NCBI GenBank assembly: GCA_958299035.1
Contig: CATQJL010000112.1
Location: 50,698,491-50,762,490 of the forward strand
From: Cylicocyclus nassatus
Taxonomy: Eukaryota; Nematoda; Chromadorea; Rhabditida; Strongylidae
DNA length: 64,000 nucleotides
Reading direction: 5' to 3'
The notes beneath the pieces are model-generated. The model was not told the DNA's origin and searched no databases. It saw only the letters and a list, made by a program, of their open reading frames with translations. Shown one piece after another: positions 58,920-64,000 of the stretch (positions are counted from its first letter, which is position 1; each line of letters opens with the position of its first letter). A program made the position numbers and the translations under genes.

Positions 58920-60424
58920 TGGAGGTCCCGGGTTTTTCTGAACTTTTGTCGCATAACTTTTTTCACTAAAAAAAAATCTAAGCATAGATTAGGCCAATCT
59001 CTGCTGAATACTCTCACCACCGGCACCAGCCCTCATCTCCTACGTGAATTACGTAGCCCTTTTTTATATTTACCCTTCCTTTTATCTTTTCCCTTGAGTC
59101 CAGGCGATGGGTCTGAGTGTGTTTTATTTCTTATTTTGTCATATTTTTTTGTGTCATAGTGGGTAATGAATATAATCATGTATTCTTTACCTACTGTGTG
59201 TTTGACAGTCTTTTTTGTTTCATAGCAGATAACGAATATATTACCATATTGAATATGGTATATGATATTTTTTGTCTGCTGTGATTCCTTACAGTTTTTA
59301 CCGTGATACCACGTGAAGAACCGTAAATATTTACTCTTTCTTCCTCTAGCCCCCTTTCCCCACCCTATTTATTTAGAAACAAATCTAAAACTTTTCATTT
59401 TTTCAAAACATTTTATTTTGTAACTTTCACATTTTCTCTTTCATAATCTATTATCTTTCCAAAACATGTAAAACTCATTTTCACAACCATTTTTCACCAT
59501 ATTTCGCCTACAACTTTACACATTATTTTCAATCATTTATTTTCTTCTTCCTCACTTTCCATTGTTATTTTTTACACAAACTCAGGGACTCTATCGCCAA
59601 CGCCGGCACTGTACATATGTATAAAATTTTTATAATTGTGTTTAATTGCCATAGCCGTTTTGTAATTGCCGCAGTTCCACAGGCGATCTAGACGCCTGTG
59701 GATAGTCCGTAGGCTATGTTGCCTATGGTGATTCCATAGGCTATGTGATAGCCCATGGGGTTACCAGAGGCCCTTTTTCCCAGTCACGCCGATTCAGAGC
59801 GTCATTATCTAATCTTGAGTGGCATATAGGCGCCAGGAGCTCTCCTAAGCTCAGCGGAATCCGTTTCAAGCAGTAAAACAATACTGCCTAGTCTGCGCTC
59901 AGGTCAGGTTCACCTAATTACTTATTCGTAAAAAGGTTATGCAGCTCTGGAGCAGATGATTCTCGACTACTGAAGCGAGTTGGATAATTACTGATCATCT
60001 TTATCCAACTTCGTCACAGAGGTATTCATTTCTTAGCTTTCAGTGTTCTGCTAATATACTGTATTCATACAATTTTGTGCAATTTTGTCATTTATCTACT
60101 CTAACCAAAAACAAAAAAAAATCATTCATGTTCATGTTTGCAAAACAGTTTTCCAGAAAAGGTTCCAGCCTTATCCCAAACGTTCAGAGCGTTTGAGACA
60201 AAAAATGGAATGATTCTTGTTAGAGAACATAAAGTGTCATTAGCAATACTAATCATCTTTTCCCTTTACGCAGCAGCTAGTGACACTTGTAAGTTTGCCC
60301 GCAAGCCATCGCACTATAAAAAGAAATACTTCTCTGATTGGCGGCTCGGAGAAGGCTTTCAGTCAATCACTTTTCACCCACGCCCTTGTAATCAACGTTA
60401 GGGAAGTGTTCCCTCCTGAGTTGC

Positions 60425-60925
60425 TTGCAGGTTAGAAAAAAAATGTCAATATCCTGTGAAATTACATGTCCATATCATAGCTTACCCTGCTCTGTAACGG
60501 CAAATGTTCGAGGTATACATTCCGTTCCTTCGCCGTCTTCGAACATAATTCGTTTTGTCAATTGCTGTCGATTTATATATTATTCCATGCCAGTAACCTC
60601 GTTTTCTACAACAATGCTCACTATATTCTTCACGGATGTCATCATATACCCGTATGTCACATTTCATCACCAGTGCGGTCTTTGTCCGCCTCCCTATACC
60701 CTCTGCCACATTTTACCACCATGTGGAAATCCCTGTCCGCCTCCCCAAAGGATTACGGAAGCCTCATCCGTACCCCGATTTGCTCATCATTTGAATCATC
60801 TCATCATTCGTCCATGTTGCTCCCATTCTTCAGCTCGAGACGAGCTCATTCTTCTGACAGGGCGTGCGAAAGCGTGCCTTCACATCCCTTTTCCCCCTGT
60901 CCTTGTGAAGAAATCCAGCGACTAA
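60425..60925 (+). other. Open frame of 166 codons inside the LTR element, unrecognised
   Basis: Rich in Pro, Cys, His and Ser, with two copies of a CPPP motif (CGLCPPPYTLC and GNPCPPPQR) that reflect a short DNA repeat. It does not resemble gag, including no CCHC zinc knuckle. An overlapping frame (60562-61035) is also open, which favours biased composition over a real gene. Noted because it is the longest frame of a young element. Confidence 0.25.
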
Positions 60926-60964
60926 CGCCTGAAGCAAGTCTACCCTCAACCGAAGCAGCAAACG

Positions 60965-61070
60965 GTAAATGGGCAACATCAACTACACGTATGGGCAACG
61001 TCAACTGTACATATGGGCAACGTCCAACTCAATGATGACATCGCAACCATGCATATGGGCAACCTCCAAG
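60965..61070 (+). repeat. Tandem TATGGGCAAC repeats
   Basis: ATGGGCAACNTC recurs about four times at spacings of roughly 21-45 bp just before the 3' LTR, in the place where a polypurine tract would be expected. Confidence 0.65.
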
Positions 61071-61149
61071 CGATTCCACTGATGACAACTCCAAAATAAC
61101 CATGGTAAACTTCAAAAGCTCGAGGACGAGCTTTGCCATGGAACGGACA

Positions 61150-61382
61150 TGTCGAGACGCAGACTAATTAGAGTCCGACAGTCCCCTCGCCGACTTGGGC
61201 GGTGCCACCAACTTCAGATGAGCTGGCACTCCCCGGGTGCTCGGTGGTCCTCTCCCCAATTATGTTCCCTCACATTTGTTATAATGATAAATATCTAGTC
61301 AGAATTGTTATGTTAGTACAAAGGGAAGAAACTTAGGGTAGAGGGATCAAGTTACGAGAGTAATTAACTCGTATACTTGACA
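61150..61382 (+). repeat. 3' LTR of the young element
   Basis: Near-identical to 58687-58919; followed by AATG, the target duplication. Confidence 0.9.
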
Positions 61383-61554
61383 AATGAACCGAGCAGATCG
61401 GCATAAAAGTCTTGGGTGACATTTGAGGAATGCCTCGTATAGATGAAGGTAAGCTTAAAATGGCCTTTCAAAAAGCAGTGGTGGCAGTGGTTTTGTCCAA
61501 CAACGCCTATTGATATGGAAGCAATGTTTGAAGTGAGATCAGAACAGCCGATAT

Positions 61555-62020
61555 TTCAAAAAAGCAACGAAGCCATTTCAAATTCTGGCAGATGCAAAAA
61601 CTGTCAGGCAAAGTATGCTCATTTGGTTTTGCGACTCTCTTGTTTTGATTCTTTGTGAGCTTTCGACCGTTCCGGTGCTCATAAACCCAAGACGGTAAAC
61701 AGCACCCTTTGTGGTGACGTCATCGCTGTACATAGCCACATGTTTACACTTGATGGGGGGCCCTGCGAATTAATATAGTAGATGATTTTCAAAAAAGCAA
61801 CGAAGCCATTTCAAATTCTGGCAGATGCAAAAACTGTCAGGCAAAGTTTGCTCATTTGGTTTTGCGACTCTCTTGTTTTGATTCTTTGTGAGCTTTCGAC
61901 CGTTCCGGTGCTCATAAACCCAAAACGGTAAACATGTGGCACCCTTTGTGGTGACGTCATCGCTGTACATAGCCACATGTTTACACTTGATGGGGGGCCC
62001 TGCGAATTATTATAGTAGAT
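61555..62020 (+). repeat. Two tandem copies of a 233-bp unit
   Basis: Unit 1 (61555-61787) and unit 2 (61788-62020) share TTTCAAAAAAGCAACGAAGC through GGGGCCCTGCGAATTA. They differ by a few substitutions and a 4-bp difference near the TAAACAGCACCC / TAAACATGTGGCACCC site. A third start (TTTCAAAAAG) follows at 62021. A recent duplication. Confidence 0.88.
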
Positions 62021-62108
62021 GATTTCAAAAAGTCATACGGTAACAGCCTGTCTGGACCACTTATATGAATCCTTTAAATGAAGTTTTTGAATAACAATGT
62101 GTTTAGTA

Positions 62109-63058
62109 TTAGGTTGTCCGGAAATTAATGTCCGTTTTGAATTTCAACCGCAATAAGTCAAACACTTTTCATTCTTAAATAGGCTTCAAATTATCATTCG
62201 ATAGGACAAAGCAAGCTCTACAAGATGGCTATCTTGCTTTAGCAACAGCTCTGATCTACCTCGAGTTTCGAGCCAAAAATCAAAAGGATGTAACTGCCCG
62301 AAAAAACGAGAAAAATCATAACTCAGTTCATAAAAATCCTATAAAAATTCTAACTCGCTCACGTAAACACTGTCCACATAAGACGTATATGTACGCCGTT
62401 GCCGTATTTTTTTCTCGGTTAGAAACCAAAAAAACGAAGATTTTCATGTTTCTGCCAAAGTGATCCTGTGCCGTTCCCACATGAGTAGTTGTATACTACA
62501 AACCTGTAGAAGTACAAACGTAAATTTTCAGCTCTCTAGAGGCTTTAGTTTTCGAGAAGTTCGAATTTTAGTTTGGACCACCTGACTAATGAAAGCTATA
62601 TTTGATATTTCTCGAGAACTAAAGCTTGTAGGGAGCCAAAAGTCCACGTTTGTACTTCTACAGATTTGTAGTATACATCTACTTATATGGGGACGGCACA
62701 GCATCACTTTGGCAAAAGCGTGAAAATTTCCGTTCTTTTGTTTTCTAAAAGAGGAAAAAATACCGCAACGGCGTACATATATGTCTTATGTGGATAGTGT
62801 TTACGTGAGCAAGTTAGAATTTTTGTAGGGTTCTTATGAACTGAGTTATGATTTTTCTCGATTTTTCGGGCAGTTAAATCCTTTCAGTTTTTGGCTCGAA
62901 ACTTGAGGTAGATCAGAGCTGTTGCTAAAGCATGATAGCCATCTTGTAGAGCTTGCTTTGCTCTATCGAATGATACTTTGAAGCCTAATCAAGAATGAAA
63001 AGTGTTTGACTTTTTGCAGTTGAAATTCAAAACGGACATTAATTTCCGGACAACCTAA
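62109..63058. mobile_element. Mariner-like foldback element, copy C, 950 bp
   Basis: Same ends and layout as 47055-48005: TTAGGTTGTCCGGAAATTAA, TA on both sides (62107-62108 and 63059-63060), whole-length inverted repeat with centre near 62580. Arms less similar than in copy B, so probably older. Confidence 0.9.
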
Positions 63059-63244
63059 TAAAAGGTTGACAAATCCTAAGTATTTGCTTAGATGCTCTAT
63101 CATTGAACGACTTCTGCGTTGTGTTCTGATAACAGAGTAAATAGAAAATTTCTTTCTCCATCTCTGCTATGCTAGTCGGAATGGAAATTAGCTTTGCTAG
63201 TAAGTCCATCAGATTTTTGCGGTAAGTAATGGAAAAGAGCCAGA

Positions 63245-63868
63245 TCACATATGCTTTCGCAACACGGGAAGGAAATAGTGCATACTTTTTTGGGCCTTGT
63301 CGAACTCTGGCTTCACCTCCTCTGGCATACGTCCTGTTAGCTGATTAGAAAGCTGCTCAACTTCTTCTTTAACAGCATCTGCGGAATAGCCGAAAAAAGG
63401 AGGTACTATGCTGCGCGTTGGTTTTTTTCTCAATATCATAGGTCATACAAAAGCATAAAGCACAGAGTTGGGTTCGCACTCCAGCGGGGATCTAAGTGCA
63501 GTAACTATGCTTTGTACTAACACCTTCCTTTTGTTCATATCCATGTTTGTGAATTTAGCAGCCTTGAATTCTTCAGCAACCTGAAGATCAGCAATGGAAT
63601 TCTTGGACATTTCCTCATTGAAACTAGACAGTCTGCTTGGATTCCTTATGCAGGAAATCAGAGAGTTTCGCTTAATTGTCAACTCTGTATCAATGTCGAC
63701 AACATTTTCGTCGGCGTAAGATTCTCCTTCTGCCTCGCTGTTGAACTGGAACATATGCGAGTCATCTGCGATTTTGTAAAGTATTCTGCCTGCCGTTTCC
63801 TCTTCAAACTGCCAACCTTTCCAAAACATTGAGGGATATTTTAATATCATGTTATTCTTCTGAATGTC
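63245..63868 (-). CDS. Unrecognised minus-strand gene, partial, with one in-frame TGA
   Basis: On the minus strand an acceptor ACATTCAG (63876-63869) opens a frame running from about 63868 to 63245. It has balanced, globular-looking composition: YPSMFWKGWQFEEETAG, VVDIDTELTIKRNSLI, then ADAVKEEVEQLSNQL and EEVKPEFDKAQ. A single TGA at 63442-63440 splits it. A phase-0 intron from GTATGA (63445) to an acceptor TTTCTAATCAG (63338) would remove the stop, leaving a 108-bp intron. Otherwise the gene is broken. Upstream exons lie beyond the window. No family was recognised. Further exons near 63200-63060 are possible (a frame with LMDLLAKLISIP). Confidence 0.5.
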
Positions 63869-64000
63869 TTAGAGTTTTTGATTCATTGAAACCAACCATT
63901 CTCTAAAAATTAGGTAAGATGAGTCTAGAGCGTTTTCACGAAAGTGACCTTCTTCAGCACTAGGTTTACAGAGTATAGATTCCACAAATGGGCGGGTTTT

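Larger units (their letters stand above)
58687..61382 (+). mobile_element. Young non-autonomous LTR retrotransposon (no reverse transcriptase)
   Basis: Direct 233-bp LTRs at 58687-58919 and 61150-61382 differ at about one base. They begin TGTCGAGACGC and end TATACTTGACA, so have the TG..CA rule. AATG flanks both sides (58683-58686 and 61383-61386). A primer-binding site follows the 5' LTR at once: TGGAGGTCCCGGGTTT (58920). The 2.2-kb interior has no gag, protease, reverse transcriptase or integrase; the longest frame (60425-60925) is Pro/Cys/His-rich and unrecognised. It contains a T/C-rich region (59040-59580) and tandem TATGGGCAACGTCAACT units (60965-61070). Matches the LARD/TRIM type of non-autonomous element. 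Confidence 0.88.

Noticed and set aside
63440..63442. In-frame TGA read as selenocysteine
   Set aside because: No SECIS-like element was looked for successfully, the local sequence shows no selenoprotein motif, and a 108-bp intron can remove the stop.
1..64000. CRISPR array or bacterial contamination
   Set aside because: No regularly spaced direct repeats with unique spacers, no Shine-Dalgarno-led operons, and genes have spliceosomal introns.

Overview
This window reads as a piece of a nematode nuclear genome, most likely a clade V (strongylid or rhabditid) worm. The supporting features are AT-rich DNA, tiny introns of about 45-60 bp with TTTCAG-type acceptors mixed with multi-kb introns, a start codon sitting 2 nt after a TTGCAG splice acceptor (a trans-splicing signature), and proteins that align by eye with Caenorhabditis families. 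No bacterial operons, rRNA, tRNA or CRISPR arrays were seen.

Four multi-exon genes were rebuilt exon by exon with consistent splice phases. (1) A D-aspartate/D-amino-acid oxidase, minus strand, 15508-23330, 10 exons, 333 aa. (2) A UBE2W-type ubiquitin-conjugating enzyme, minus, 26147-28739, 4 exons, 150 aa. (3) Mediator subunit 7, minus, 30380-35737, 5 certain exons plus a probable last one. (4) A SCAF4/SCAF8-type CTD-interacting and RNA-binding protein, plus, 44613-55868, 23 exons, 1196 aa. At the left, 3797-4063 holds a two-exon gene for a small secreted peptide with the cysteine-stabilised alpha-beta (defensin) pattern. A partial unrecognised minus-strand gene lies at the right edge (63245-63868). 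Unrecognised plus-strand exons lie at 41084-42162 and 43761-44173.

The rest is dominated by layered transposable elements. A degenerate BEL/Pao LTR retrotransposon (7382-12983, target duplication CCCTA) carries a foldback MITE inside and, in its 3' LTR, a mariner-type element plus a 105-bp copied fragment of that element. A second, young LTR element without reverse transcriptase is at 58687-61382. Mariner-type foldbacks of about 0.9 kb occur at 22151-23055, 47055-48005 and 62109-63058. Several families with TTA/TAA-like target duplications (PIF/Harbinger style) occur at 10831-11063, 27322-28051, 30720-31901, 35783-35982, 36803-37904, 37705-37837, 42269-42979, 45037-45169, 45423-49538 and 56584-56727. 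The most unusual object is a Mutator-like element at 40883-42991, with long terminal inverted repeats and a perfect 10-bp target duplication, which encloses spliceable exon-like sequence.

Layout: 0-7 kb defensin and unassigned DNA; 7-13 kb nested retrotransposon; 13-15 kb AT-rich arrays; 15-24 kb oxidase with transposon-filled introns; 24-36 kb UBE2W and MED7; 36-44 kb dense nested TIR elements; 44-56 kb SCAF gene with a 5.4-kb intron stuffed with transposons; 56-64 kb hairpins, LTR element, tandem duplication, foldback and the edge gene. MED7 and the SCAF protein both act at RNA polymerase II, but nothing else links the genes functionally. They look like ordinary single-copy housekeeping genes embedded in repeats.
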